32,126 nucleotides of DNA from Sperchopsis tessellata (taxonomy: Eukaryota > Arthropoda > Insecta > Coleoptera > Hydrophilidae): positions 1-32,126 of the forward strand of contig JAWQRN010000289.1 in the NCBI GenBank assembly GCA_033557685.1. The letters run 5' to 3'. The position numbers were made by a program, and so were the translations under genes. How positions within the stretch are numbered: position 1 is the stretch's first letter; every line of letters starts with the position of its first letter. The notes below the pieces were generated by a model. The model ran no database searches, was not told the origin of the DNA, and saw nothing but the letters and a program-made list of their open reading frames with translations. Below are positions 21,370 to 32,126 of this stretch, piece by piece.

Positions 21370-22160
21370 TAATTCAAAGGGAGAAGAGGCACTTAATAAT
21401 CAGATGAGGTTCAAAAAAGGAAATTAACTCCATTGGCACTGTATATTCTAGACGTGATAAACACAGAAAATTTAGAGAAAACTCTACTTCAAGTTAAAAA
21501 CAAGATAGTTTGCATATTACATCGATCATTTGATGAAATTTGTGACAAATTATTCGGTATATACTTCAATTTGAATCGGATTTCTGAGTTTTAAAAAGGT
21601 TTCGCACAAGAAGTTAAAAACAATATATCTTCAATTAGAAGTGATTCTGGAAAAAATATGTGCTACTCCAGGTCCATCTACTCATAAACAGTTAGAATTT
21701 CATCGAAACTCCCGAAAATAAGTATACCAAAATTTAATGGCGATGATTTAACAAAATGGTCAACATTACATAGTTTGGCGTGACAAATATGACAAAAAGA
21801 GATCTAAAGTAAAGCGATTACCTTGAAAACATTTAAAATCTTTCACCTCTGACTGTCAGAATCACAGCCTCGACACTTCAAGTCTTTTTAAATATATTAA
21901 ATGAGAATCGCAGAGTCTTCCATCAATTGAAATTCCAAAACGAAGGAGATTTTCTGATGTTAATACTCTCTTTACAACGCCTAGACAATAATATCACTAG
22001 GACATAATTTGAAATCGAAATTGCAAATACGGCAGATCTACCAACTTTTTCACATCTCCTAGAATTCTTTATAAAACAGCGCACAATCTTTGAAAATACA
22101 GCAATAAGCAATTATCCTTGGACATCAGCCACATTTAAAACTCACTATGTTGATACTTAT
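21370..22160 (+). mobile_element. BEL/Pao-type retrotransposon gag fragment
   Basis: Frame-broken coding remnants: KLPKISIPKFNGDDLTKWST (about 21706-21765), a motif typical of BEL/Pao Gag, then a degraded middle. FEIEIANTADLPTFSHLLEF and FIKQRTIFENT (22008-22100) correspond to the later Gag segment. Stops and frameshifts interrupt it. No protease, RT or integrase follows; instead an LTR-like repeat begins within about 30 bp. Confidence 0.72.
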
Positions 22161-22169
22161 ACACTCGAA

Positions 22170-22497
22170 GGAGCAAAATGTTGATTATGGTTGTGTTTTA
22201 CTTCGAATGTAACGGCGTGGACTCCGTCTTTTGTAAATAGGAGTAAATTTCTTGTATGTACAATGAATAAATGTTTAAGCTTACCCTAATTCCAGTAGTT
22301 GTAAACGTGTGCGTGAGTATGGGCTTATTTTCTTGTGCGTTGTATTAAGGAAGTTAAAGGAAAGACAAGGTTGGGGTGAATAGATGGATTTGGATGTTTT
22401 TACACACAGTTCTATTTTATATAATTAATTGCAGTTTGTAAAGTATGTCCACGAATATAATTAAGTTCGCGTATTTGAATTTACTTATGAAGCGCAA
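22170..22497 (+). mobile_element. LTR-like repeat, copy 1, with polypurine tract
   Basis: CGAAGGAGCAAAA followed by TGTTGATTATGG looks like a polypurine tract plus a 3' LTR start. The sequence to about 22497 aligns along its length with 25690-26030. Because it follows gag sequence directly, the parent element probably lost its pol region. Confidence 0.65.
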
Positions 22498-22514
22498 AAG
22501 ATTATGAGGACAGC

Positions 22515-22950
22515 AAACCACTTCAAACAAGCTCGAAAGCAGGACTTCATCCGAAGAAGGATATGCTTTAAATTGGGTGGAATTTGAATGGGGTTGTGTT
22601 TTACGAGCTTCTTCCCTCGAATTGTACCATCAATTGATAAGCATCAAGAACTAGCTAATCTTAAGTGCATTGCATTTCATTACGACAATGCCAGACCGCA
22701 TTCTTTTTTGAAGAATTGGTAGAAGTTGTTTAGTTAAGAGCTTGGCGCCTGCAGATTTTTAATTGTTTCGATCTCTTCCAAATTCATTGAATGGACAGAC
22801 CTTCAGCTCTGAAGAGGATGTAAAAATTTACCTGGAAGAGTTCCTCGCCAGTAAAGACAAGAAATTCTTTGATTGGGAAATTATGAATCTACCCATGAGA
22901 TAGCAGAAGATGGAATGAAACAGCAATTATATCATCACTTGGTGTTTAAA
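22515..22950 (+). mobile_element. Mariner transposase C-terminal remnant
   Basis: FHYDNARPHSFLKNW (about 22675-22720) contains the second catalytic Asp of mariner transposase. The tail corresponding to SLPNSLNG, SEEDVKIYLEEFLASKDKKFF and the terminal lysine-rich end is read in shifted frames to about 22930. The N-terminal half is not recognised and frames are broken. Confidence 0.8.
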
Positions 22951-23235
22951 ATGTGTGTCTTTATTTCGCTATTAAGCACCAAACTGAGGGATTTTCAAAA
23001 TGTATTTTTTGGTCACAGATAAAATATTGCTGTTACAATGACAGCCATGGCAAGTTTTAAAACGTTTGTTTTCAAGTATCACTATGATATGAACTGTGAA
23101 TAATTTCATCAAGGGAACAGACAGCTTTGTCAATATCTGATGAGATTATTATTTACTGTTAAATCATTTTCTTTTTGTTTTACTTATTTTTAATTCATAA
23201 GATATTTTGTTTGCACGCTATAATATACACAGATA
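22951..23235. other. Unassigned gap between two mariner-like elements
   Basis: No gene recognised; AT-rich. Confidence 0.35.
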
Positions 23236-24510
23236 GGTCAAAAAGTAGATATACAGTTATGAGTTATACATAGCTCTTTATTATTTACTATATATTTTAT
23301 ATTATTTTATTAATATTTTATATCTTTAACTGTTTTACATTCCTAATTTATAATTTGTTCAGATAATCATGGCTGGTAATTTAACCAACGACCAACGCAA
23401 GTGGGTAATCAAATAATACTGGAAGACAGAGAATGCTGAAAAGTTTCGAAAGAAATGAGCTGAAGACTTTAATACACCTCCACCAACTTAACTAACAATC
23501 TACAGACTACGCAATAAATTTGATCACACTGGGTCCATCTGTAATGCTCCAAAGAGTGGTCTACTAATCAGTGTTACTACTAATGAAAATGAAATGTTAG
23601 TTGCTCTGGCATTTTTCCAAAGCCCGAAAAAATAACAAAAGAAAGCTTATTTTGAGTTAGACATTGCCTGCAGATCTTTGGGTCGTTGGATGTAAAATTT
23701 ATGTTTGAAAATGTACCGGCGAAGATTACTTCATGAATTATTAAAGGATGATACAGATCCCCGTTTACAATTCTGCGAGGTACTTTTGAATGAGAAAAAG
23801 ATAAGGTGGAGGCATCATTCGAAAAATTTCTTGGTCTGACGAAGCTACTATTAAACTTTTAGGCGCTGTTAATAGGCATAACTGTATCTGCTATTCAACA
23901 GAAACCACCATGTAACAATTGAAAAATAGTTGAATCAACGTGGGGTCACAGTTTGTGTGGGCCTTTCATGTAAAGTGGTCATTGGACCTATATTTTTCCA
24001 CGACCTGTATCTTAATATGCTGAGAGAGACTGTTATTCTACAATTACGTCTACAACATGATAATTAAGATTTATATTTACAGCAAGATGGAGCTCTTCCC
24101 CACTATGCTTTAATTGTGCTTGGATTTCTTGACACAGAATTACCCCATAGATGGATGGATAGGTCGACGAGAGCCAGTTGAATGGCCCCCACTATCACCA
24201 GACCTCACCCCAATGGACTTCTTCTTTTAGGGTGTTATCAAAGATAAAGTATATTCAAGAAAATCACGAGCTGTTGATGACATGAGTCAATCCATAAGAG
24301 GAGTATGCCAATAAATTGATAACAATAGAAACCTCTGAGCAAAAGTGTGCTCGAGTGTAGAAACTGGACTACACGAATGTGTAAATGCTGAAGGCCGGCA
24401 AATTGAGTACTTAATAGACTGTACTTAATGACAATTTGTATGTCATCCTTATTGTGACTTAATAAAGCTATTGCTTTTTATAATGAAAGCTGTATATCAA
24501 CTTTTACACC
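23236..24510 (+). mobile_element. Mariner/IS630-like transposon with both TIRs, dead transposase
   Basis: Ends 23236-23256 and 24490-24510 are 21-bp inverted repeats, matching at 18 of 21. The single decayed transposase runs about 23370-24430. The N-terminal helix-turn-helix region NLTNDQRKWVIKQYWKTENA is followed by TIYRLRNKFDHTGSICNAPKSG. Then come WSDEATIKLLGAVNRHNC (first catalytic Asp at 23838-23840), QQDGALPHYAL (second Asp at 24086-24088) and WPPLSPDLTPMDFFF (third acidic position). At least ten in-frame stops or shifts, so inactive. Length of about 350 codons is normal for the group. Confidence 0.85.
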
Positions 24511-25689
24511 CCTCTGCTATTCCAGAGAGAGCGTAAAATTCATCAGCGTCTGTCTTAATTGGAATACGTTGAAGAGCAATTGAATAATCATTGAGAATGA
24601 AGCCAAACGTATGTGAACAGTTTTAAGTCAAGTACAAAGTTATAAATTATTTTCCGAGCGGCAAATCAATGATAATTTGTTTGCAAACTTGGAATATCTT
24701 TCCTGATTTTGACTGCAAACATTTTAATTGCTAGATATTTTGTGGCATCGTTATAAATTTTAAATAAAATATTCTGAAGTACTTGTTCCTACGTTAGGTA
24801 TTAGCTATTGACACAGCCCCAATAACAATACAGTTTTTTATGTAGATTGTTGTCGTGCTGTAAAAAAGTATGCAAGTGTAGTGACGAAAAATGTGTACAA
24901 TTTGTAATGTAGATTATGCAAAAATATTATTATATTATGCCTACGGCAACAATTTGTATTTAAATGGTCGGTTATCATTTTAATTTTGTGAGTTGCTCGT
25001 AGGTAGACTTCCCTGTTTAACATAGACAAATATTCAAGTGTATGCAAAATAATCTGCTGTTAATTATAATAATTATTGCTATCGTCTCTTGGTATACGGA
25101 GATAAGCTATCTTTTATTATGTACTTTGAGCAAGTCATAAACTTTCTAATCTTTTCCATAATTACGAGAATAGATGGAGCACAGATTAATTGAAGTTGTT
25201 ATTATATTTACTAGACATTTCTTACTGCCATAGAGCGACATCAAGTATTATTTAAATTTCTATGTAATTGTACCTATATATACTAACTATAAATAATTTT
25301 TAATATCGATAAACTGCCATACACTAATAATATTTCGTTCAATTGGCCTTCAATAATTTATTTGCTTATAAAATCTTGTGTAGACTGTAGTATATGTTAG
25401 TTCAGTATCAATAAAGTAATTTCATTGTCATGTAAGTATAATTACAGAATATAAGGCAGGTTTCAGATTGGGCTAAAATATATCAATTTAAATAGGGTGT
25501 CTTTAATTCAAAATTTCATGTGCCAAAGAAATTGCTAGACTTTGCGCTTGAAATAATAAATAGTTTGAATAATTTATTCCTAGATTTTTAAAGCTTTAGA
25601 GATGAATTTATATCATAGGGTTTTAAAAATATACCTAACTGTTGGTACTTCTACTGCTAGAAGAATCAAAATGTTGGTAATTATGCGCC
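24511..25689. other. AT-rich interval without a recognised gene
   Basis: No convincing coding region. Just before the next LTR a short RVLKIYLTVGTSTARRIKML-like reading (about 25617-25670) could be the decayed end of a BEL/Pao integrase, but this is weak. Confidence 0.4.
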
Positions 25690-26030
25690 CGAAGGAGCAA
25701 AATATTAGTTATGTTTGTATTTTACTTCGATGGATCTATGTAAACTGTAAATATAGCGGCGCGGATTCTGTCTCGTGAAAAATTGGAGTAAATGTTTTGT
25801 ATGTATAATGGATAAAAGTGTTTTTGCCTACCTTAATTCCAATAACTGCAGACATGTGCATGTTTAGGCTTCTCTGGCTTGAGCCTTGTAGTAGGGAAAT
25901 ATTAGGAATGGTTTGCGTAGATGAAAGGATGGACTTGAATGTATCACACACACACTATATTATTATATACAAACAATTATTTATAAAGTAAGTACACGAA
26001 TATAATTAATTTCGGGTTCTTGAACTGTAA
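25690..26030 (+). mobile_element. LTR-like repeat, copy 2, with polypurine tract
   Basis: Begins with CCGAAGGAGCAAAATATTAG, the same purine-rich tract and LTR start as at 22170. It aligns with that copy through GGAGTAAAT, CCTTAATTCCA and the closing ACGAATATAATTAA segment. Divergence is substantial with small indels. It may be a solo LTR or the far LTR of the same broken element. Confidence 0.65.
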
Positions 26031-28140
26031 GAATCGCTATGAGAGATATGAATGTCAAGGTAGGCAAGGAAAATAGGAAAACACTTATTGCATGAACAGA
26101 CAAACGGAAATGGTGAATTCCCACTAGCAAGGGTATGGCGATAAGCTCCACATGCTTTCCACACCGAAACTTCCATAAAGGAACCTGGATATCACCAGAG
26201 AGAAACACAACTAACCAGATAGACCACGTCTTGATATATAGAAGAGTAGCCAGCAGCATACTGGATGTCAAATCGAGAAGAGGAGCATGCTTTGGGTCGG
26301 ACCATCCTCTTGTACAAACGAAATTTAAGTGCAGAATATCTAGGAAAAGTGAAAAGCGATAAAGAGTAGAAAAAGCAGACTTCGAGAAGCCGATGTTACC
26401 TGAAATAAGAAAAATATTTGAATAAGGATGTATTCAAAAATTATTACAAGAAAGCCAACTGGACAAATCAGTAAAAAACCACTGGAAGGTAATTAAAACA
26501 ACAATCAGGGAGACATTAACAACACCATTGGGCAACATAAAACAAAAGAAAAGAGCAAAATGGTTTGATAAAGAGTGCAAAAAGAAGATAGAAGAAAGAA
26601 ATGAGAAACATAACAAGTACATAGAGAGAGGAATAGAAAAAGAAAAGCAGAACTCGAAGAAGCCGGAAAAAAGCAGATAAAACGTGCAGGAAAAAGAAGA
26701 GGAAATACGAAAACGATTTTGGAGAGAGCGGTTTAAGGTGGGCATTTAGATACCTGATAACCATCAGAAAGGGTTACAAACTAGTCTCTCAGAATGTCAG
26801 AAACACCTGGAAAAATGTTTCCAAACACAAGGAGAACAGACAGGAAGTGGACATACGAGCCGAAGAGGAGGAAAGGGTGGACCCTTAACACTAGAAGAAC
26901 TCAAATAAGCAATTAAGGAATACTCTCTGAAGTGTATAAATTAGGCGGAGATCATCTAACAGAACATATACACGTACTGATCACAAACATATGGGAAGAA
27001 GAGGTGATACCAAACGGCTGGAAGAAAAATATCATATGCCCTATATATAAAAAAGGAGAAAAATTAAAATGCGACAGCTATCGAGGAATATCCCGTTCGA
27101 CTCAATAGACAGAAACAAACTGTACCAAATACTGCTCGAACTGACAATCCCACACAAAATAATAAGATTGACATAAATGATAATAGATGAAACAGTAATA
27201 TCTCAAAAAGCCGGAAGTAGGTGGATGAACTGGCGCCTACCCTACTCAATCTAGCCTTCGAATACGTAATAAGACAATTGAACATTGGAAGAACAAATCT
27301 GCTTACAAACAAAACCCTACAAATGACAGAATACGCGGATGACATAAATATCATGAGTAGAATAATGGACGCAGTACAACAAGCCTACTCAGAACTAAAA
27401 GGTCATGGCAAAAATATCGATCTTGAGATCAACACGACAAAGACAAAGAGGCTGACGCAAAAAAGAGACAACAACAACAGACAAAAAGTGGTGGAAGACA
27501 ATATAGAGGCAGTGAACCAATTCGTGTATCTGGTGGTGGATCTGAACTTATCTGGTATTGAAGAGTGAGATTTACGCGGAAGAATAACCATAGCCAATAA
27601 AGCCTACTGGACACTATCACACGTACTCAAATCGAAGGAACTCCGTCGTAACAACAAGACGAGAATCTACAAGACAATTATAAGGCCTATTGTGAGTTAT
27701 GGAAGCACAGCATGGGTCATGACAAAAAAAAAACAAAAAACATGCTCAACGTCTTTGAAAGGAGAGTATTTAGAAAAATACTAGGACCCGCAAGGGACAA
27801 CAACACCTGGAGATCTAGGTTCAACAATGAGCTGTACACACTCTTTAAAGAAACCCCTCAATTGGAATATGTCAGTCTGCAACGATTACGGTGGGCTGGG
27901 CATGTAACCAGAATAAAGGATACGCGATGGCCAAAGAGAACACTAAACTGCCGATTACAAAAAAAAGGCCAGTCGGTAGACCACGAAAACGATGGGAGGA
28001 CAAAGTACAAGCTGATGCAAGGGACCTTCTGGGAATACGAGGCTAGAAGAGAGCGGCGGAAGATCGACAGGCATAGAGGCAGAAGGTACAAGAGGCCAAG
28101 GCCCAATTTGGGTTGAAGCGCCATAGGAAGGAAGGAACTG
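26031..28140 (+). mobile_element. Decayed endonuclease-RT LINE
   Basis: The order of remnants matches an insect non-LTR polyprotein. Endonuclease end: HKGTWISPERNTTNQIDHVL and GACFGSDHPLVQTKF, with the conserved SDH, 26150-26330. Linker: KRAKWFDKECKKKIEERNEKHNKYIERG, about 26550-26630. RT start: CPIYKKGEKLKCDSYRGIS, about 27039-27095. Then YADD motif EYADDINIMSR (about 27329-27362), EINTTKTK, and FVYLVVDLNLSG. The C-terminal part MLNVFERRVFRKILGPARDN through RWAGHVTR is in an intact stretch at 27712-28116. The RT finger region after 27095 is deleted. Confidence 0.88.
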
Positions 28141-29185
28141 TAAGAAACTTATAGAAATTTTAATGAATTTGAATTGTTTGAGCAGTGTGAATTACGTCGA
28201 CACTGTGAGCTAGTATATGAACTGTTGTCTTGGAGAATTCAAGATTTACAGATTTTTGTACAGTGTGGATCAATTTTCGTCGAGTTACCCCAAACAAATA
28301 TCGACCCTATGTTTCTATCACTTTTTGGTTTGACGTTAGAATTAGTCAAAGAAAGTCACTAATATTTAGGCTATACAATATGCAGGTACAGGAGAGTGGA
28401 TGCAGAAAAAATGGTGTAATCACTTACCATTATGTAAAAATTACTTAAACATTAAGTTCAACAACGTTTTTATAACTGACTTTTTTACTCAAGTATAGAA
28501 TAAACTACAAAATGAAAAGGATTCTTTTAACTTGTAAACACATTAAATTCAGAGGCAGATTTATCATTTTGCCGCCCGTAGGCTACGCCTTGTTGCCGTC
28601 ATTTGTATTTTTATATACTAATCAGGTTTAAAAAACGTGCGTATTTTAAAACTTATAAAAAAGAGTTTTTATATAAAAAAAATATATAATTTATAGAAAT
28701 ATAATATTCAAATAAAAACATTTCCATTAATTTTTAAAATTATAATAGACTTTTTTTAAAAGATTATTTATAAATTATAAACTTACCAAGTATAGCTTAT
28801 TGTATCTACCAACAATTTTATCGTATAATTTTGGTTGTAATATGTCAGATTCAATACCATTGCATTTAATCTATCTTCTGATATTTTCCATCTTAAATCA
28901 AGACACGAACAATAAAGTTATGCAATACAATTTGTGGGTGTGGTACTTTTAAATATTCGTCTCATAGTATCTTAATGTATCAAATTATACAAAGCTATCG
29001 TATTCATTTTATTATATTGAGTCTCTGTGACATTTTAGAGATTATATTTTTAAATATAAATAATATTTGTCATTTTTATATAGAGTTAAACATGTAATTA
29101 AATTTCTCTCGAAATGAGACAATAACCCAAATAATATTCATAAGAGAATGATGGCTGTATATGCAAAAATATCCTGCCATATATT
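28141..29185. other. AT-rich interval without a recognised gene
   Basis: No gene recognised. Two overlapping open stretches near 28174-28448 have no recognisable similarity. Confidence 0.4.
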
Positions 29186-29189
29186 CAAG

Positions 29190-29345
29190 TTAAATTTTGG
29201 TGTGAGCAATTCAAATGGGACAGGGAATATATCCGCGATGACCTAAAGTGAGGCAGACCTTTGGAAGCACGAACACAGGAGACCATCAAGAAATATGAAG
29301 ACTAGGCGTTGACTGATCGACGAGTGATAGTTTCAGTTTTTGTAA
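29190..29345 (+). mobile_element. Mariner transposase N-terminal scrap
   Basis: Reads, with shifts, EQFKWDREYIRDDLK-GRPLEART followed by IKKYEDALTDRRVIVSVF. This matches the mariner linker region usually written FKEGRE...DDPRSGRPSTS...ADRRVTIREL. No ends identified. Confidence 0.55.
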
Positions 29346-29579
29346 GAAAAACAGGTATGAAAACTCTGGGATCCATCGACGAAACAAGAGTCAATGTGTG
29401 GTGATAATTTGTGATTTTAGATTTATGTTGTTTACTTTAAAAATAGTGTCTATATTATATCATGGCTCGTAGCGTTCTTTGTATTTTTTTAGTTTTTTCC
29501 AATCACTTTATCTTGATAGTGGTATGTTGCTATATAGACTCCCAAACTTATATCATTCTGCAAATGAACAGCGACTACC

Positions 29580-29702
29580 AGAGAAGATAGAAAATTAGCG
29601 ATTGAAGCTGGCACTGAATTTTGCAAACCAGCGTTAGAAGAAAATGAAAAACTATTACTGACAAAGGCAGTAGAAATGAAAGTTGAGGATGATTCTCCAT
29701 AA
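29580..29702 (+). other. Short coding-like stretch of unknown origin
   Basis: An uninterrupted frame reads EDRKLAIEAGTEFCKPALEE then NEKLLLTKAVEMKVEDDSP and a stop. Amino-acid composition looks protein-like, but no start codon, splice context or family could be assigned. It may be the tail of another decayed transposon. Confidence 0.25.
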
Positions 29703-30097
29703 CCTGTCGGGTAACTTAAAATAATCAGTGGAGCAGTTAGAGTCATATCATCGGTATTGCACTCTTTCCTTGTTTACGCGTGTCCATGTACGAACAAGGG
29801 AATATTTTGACAGAAATAGTTGATATTACTCAAAAATCAGTGGTTGTGTTTATTTTTTGAATGCAGATTGATGTCGCCTACGATGAGTAAGATGACAACT
29901 GGAATCAATAACTGCAAACATGCACATGAAATGCTTTCAAATCATAGAAACTCGAAGTCAAATGTTGATGTTATGCAGCACTATGTTCTCGAAAATCATC
30001 TAGCCAAATCTACACTAACCTATAGTTAGGGTCATACAATTTATTTGTATTTGTGGCAGAAATGAAATGGTAGGTCATGAAGCAATGACAGCTAACA

Positions 30098-31242
30098 GTG
30101 GCCTAAATTGAATGCCGGATTTAAATTTCGCGCCAATTTGTTGCGATTGGAAACTCTGATACTTTACCAGTTATAATCTATGATTCTTCGGATTAGAAAA
30201 TATGAAACGCTATAAGAAAGAACAGCGCGTTATTATTGTTAAAACGCATTACAAATTCGGTGAAAATTTGGCGGAGACGTTACGAAAACTTCGAGGAATT
30301 TTTGGTCGAGAAAGTGCATAAAATGAGTCAGCTGTACGAAGATTGATTAAAAAATTTGATGAATTTGGATCGGTAATTGATTCAAGACCTTTTTTTTTTT
30401 GGGAGGAGGGGAAACCCTCATGGGCCCCCGCGTGCCTAGTTACACGGGGAGTGTCAGATTCCCACTGACTAAAACCCCTCCTCAGTTTCATGGATCCCAG
30501 CGGAATCACTTTGCGGTATTACTTCATTGGGACCCATACCTTGTTTATCTAGCTCTTTCCTCATCCTGCCTCCTTCTCAGTATTTTGGTATTGCAGTCTT
30601 AATAGACTTCCATTTTCTTTCACTCTCCAACATGTATCTACTATATTCCCCTTTGTCAGTTCGCCTCCAAAATGCAAGACATCGAGTCGGGTATCGTATG
30701 TATTTTGAGCAGGCGGCATGATAGGCCCTTGTATCTTTGAAAGTGAGGCTGGAAATGCGGTGACTGCGAATGGCGATCGTTATCGCAACATGATAACGGA
30801 TGTTTTTTTGAAACCAACTGGGCGATCCGAACCTTGAACAAATGTCGTTCCAGCAAGACGGTGCCAGCTGCTATATAACTCGAGCAACAGTTGATTTACT
30901 GCACCGATAATTATCTGGTCGCATAATTTCACGTAATGCCGACATCAAGATTTTGTGATTTAACACTGTGCGACTTCTTTCTGTGGGGTAATCTGAAATT
31001 CAAGGTCTATGCCAGCAATTCGCAAACAGTTGACGATCTCAAAATGGAAATCCGATGTGTTATATAGATGAAATCGGTCAGAGATTATGCGAAATTGTAA
31101 TCGAAAATATTGTGAAAAAACCTAGATTTGCAGCCAATGCCGAAGTGGCTTGTTCGACATACTTTTTCATATTTAATAGAAGAGTGTGTATTTTAATACT
31201 TAATTTAATTCCAATTTAATTCCGGTGGTCAATTTGGGCCAC
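30098..31242 (+). mobile_element. Mariner/IS630-like transposon with both TIRs, interrupted
   Basis: Ends 30098-30127 and 31213-31242 are 30-bp inverted repeats matching at 25 of 30. Transposase starts with MKRYKKEQRVIIVKTHYKFG (30202) and continues FGRESA-stop-NESAVRRLIKKFDEFGS to about 30390. A LINE 3' fragment then interrupts it. Coding resumes at about 30722 with IGPCIFESEAGNAVTANGDRYRNMI, QQDGASCYITRATVDLLHR (catalytic Asp, about 30855) and a degraded C-terminus. About 130 codons between the halves, including the first catalytic Asp, are missing. Confidence 0.85.
30390..30720 (-). mobile_element. LINE 3' end nested in the mariner-like element
   Basis: A run of T on the plus strand (30390-30401), meaning a poly(A) tail on the minus strand, opens a block of clearly higher GC. 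It contains GGGAGTGTCAGATTCCCACT and GACTAAAACCCCTCCTC. This resembles the antisense 3' UTR of insect LINEs that carry a GTCAGA...ACTGACTAAAA segment. No coding sequence was recognised in it. Confidence 0.6.
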
Positions 31243-32126
31243 ACTTCATCTTGAATTACTTGAAATACTGCATTAGTATGACACATCTCTTGCAGAACAA
31301 ATGATGTGGATATACCCCTTACATCTCTACTATTTGTGAAGAGCTGTTTGAGTTCATGGGTCAAAAGATAATCTCTGTAATTGTTGGTGAAAATAAAATG
31401 GCAAAATACTGTTCAATGTTTGTAATTTCTTTAATTTATAGATGCTATACCCAGCACTTACAAGTGCTGTATATGTTGAAAATGTTTTTGTAACGGTGGA
31501 CGAAATGTTGGCAACAGAAAAGCCAACATATGGTTATCTCCCGGAAAATCTGATCGTGGAAGTTTACGAACAGAATATTGTTACTCCAATTTAAGTTCAT
31601 ACAAAGTTTTTAGAATGTTCAAGTTGCGCTACACATCTAACTCTTATCCAACTGAAAACTGAGTTTAGATGTTCTATGAGACAGTAAAGACTCAATCTAC
31701 TCTCCGTTATGAACATTAAAATTGAACTTGTAAGCTCATTAAGCCTTATTGAATTGATAGGTGACTTTGCTCATGCAATGTAAACGAATCAATCTTGTAA
31801 ATATTTTATAATAATAATTCCGAAAGTATAATGGCAGCAATTATGTATTTGCATAACCTTTATAGGCACAGTTATGTTATTAATTCAATAAATTGTTTGT
31901 GGATGAATAACTAGTATACTTTAAATTCCTTGCACCTTAAACCGTTGCAGGGGACAGTATCAAGACATGTATCTCTTAAAAGCACTAAGTTTAGACTACC
32001 ATGAAGCTCTAAAAAGTAATAGGTGTAGATGTAGTTCTTTAAAGTGCTCTCAAAAATGCTAGTCATGGACATTGAAATTCATTTAAATATTTTAAGTCTA
32101 TACCATCAAATTATATTTGGTTTACT
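31243..32126. other. Right flank without a recognised gene
   Basis: No gene, RNA or transposon motif recognised in this AT-rich end. Confidence 0.4.

Noticed and set aside
24530..24780. Possible second BEL/Pao gag start
   Set aside because: The readable segment (QLEYVEEQLNNH) is too short and generic to assign.
26434..26764. Phe/Ser-rich minus-strand open frames over the LINE linker
   Set aside because: They are antisense shadows of the lysine-rich LINE coding strand.

Overview
The window is animal nuclear DNA, most likely from an insect. It is AT-rich and has GT-AG introns. Its mobile elements are the usual insect set: decayed RTE-, Jockey- and CR1-like LINEs, mariner/IS630-like transposons, a hAT remnant and BEL/Pao pieces. 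I cannot name the species.

The only clearly functional host gene is on the minus strand at 7726-19424. It is an intact ten-exon gene for splicing factor 3B subunit 1 (SF3B1, U2 snRNP). The reconstructed reading frame is 1,329 residues against 1,304 in human, with every splice phase consistent. Introns 3, 5 and 8 are enlarged by LINE remnants and a foldback repeat.

Just downstream of its stop codon, on the same strand, lies a second SF3B1 5' end (5408-6493). It has a 28-bp exon 1 and a 263-bp exon 2, the same lengths and phases as in the full gene. It differs at 19 of 88 exon-2-encoded residues and has its own promoter-like block. This points to an old head-to-tail tandem duplication whose remainder lies off the left edge or has been lost.

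Layout: 1-640, unannotated sequence with an array of small dyad motifs; 640-4390, three plus-strand LINE remnants; 4390-5407, probable intron of the partial paralog; 5408-6730, paralog 5' end and promoter; 6730-7725, spacer; 7726-19424, SF3B1; 19425-20090, its promoter and upstream DNA; 20090-31242, a transposon graveyard (hAT, BEL/Pao gag and LTRs, four mariner-like elements, an endonuclease-RT LINE, and a LINE 3' end nested in a mariner); 31243-32126, nothing recognised.

All coordinates and identities were worked out by hand. TE family names rest on remembered protein motifs, not on searches.
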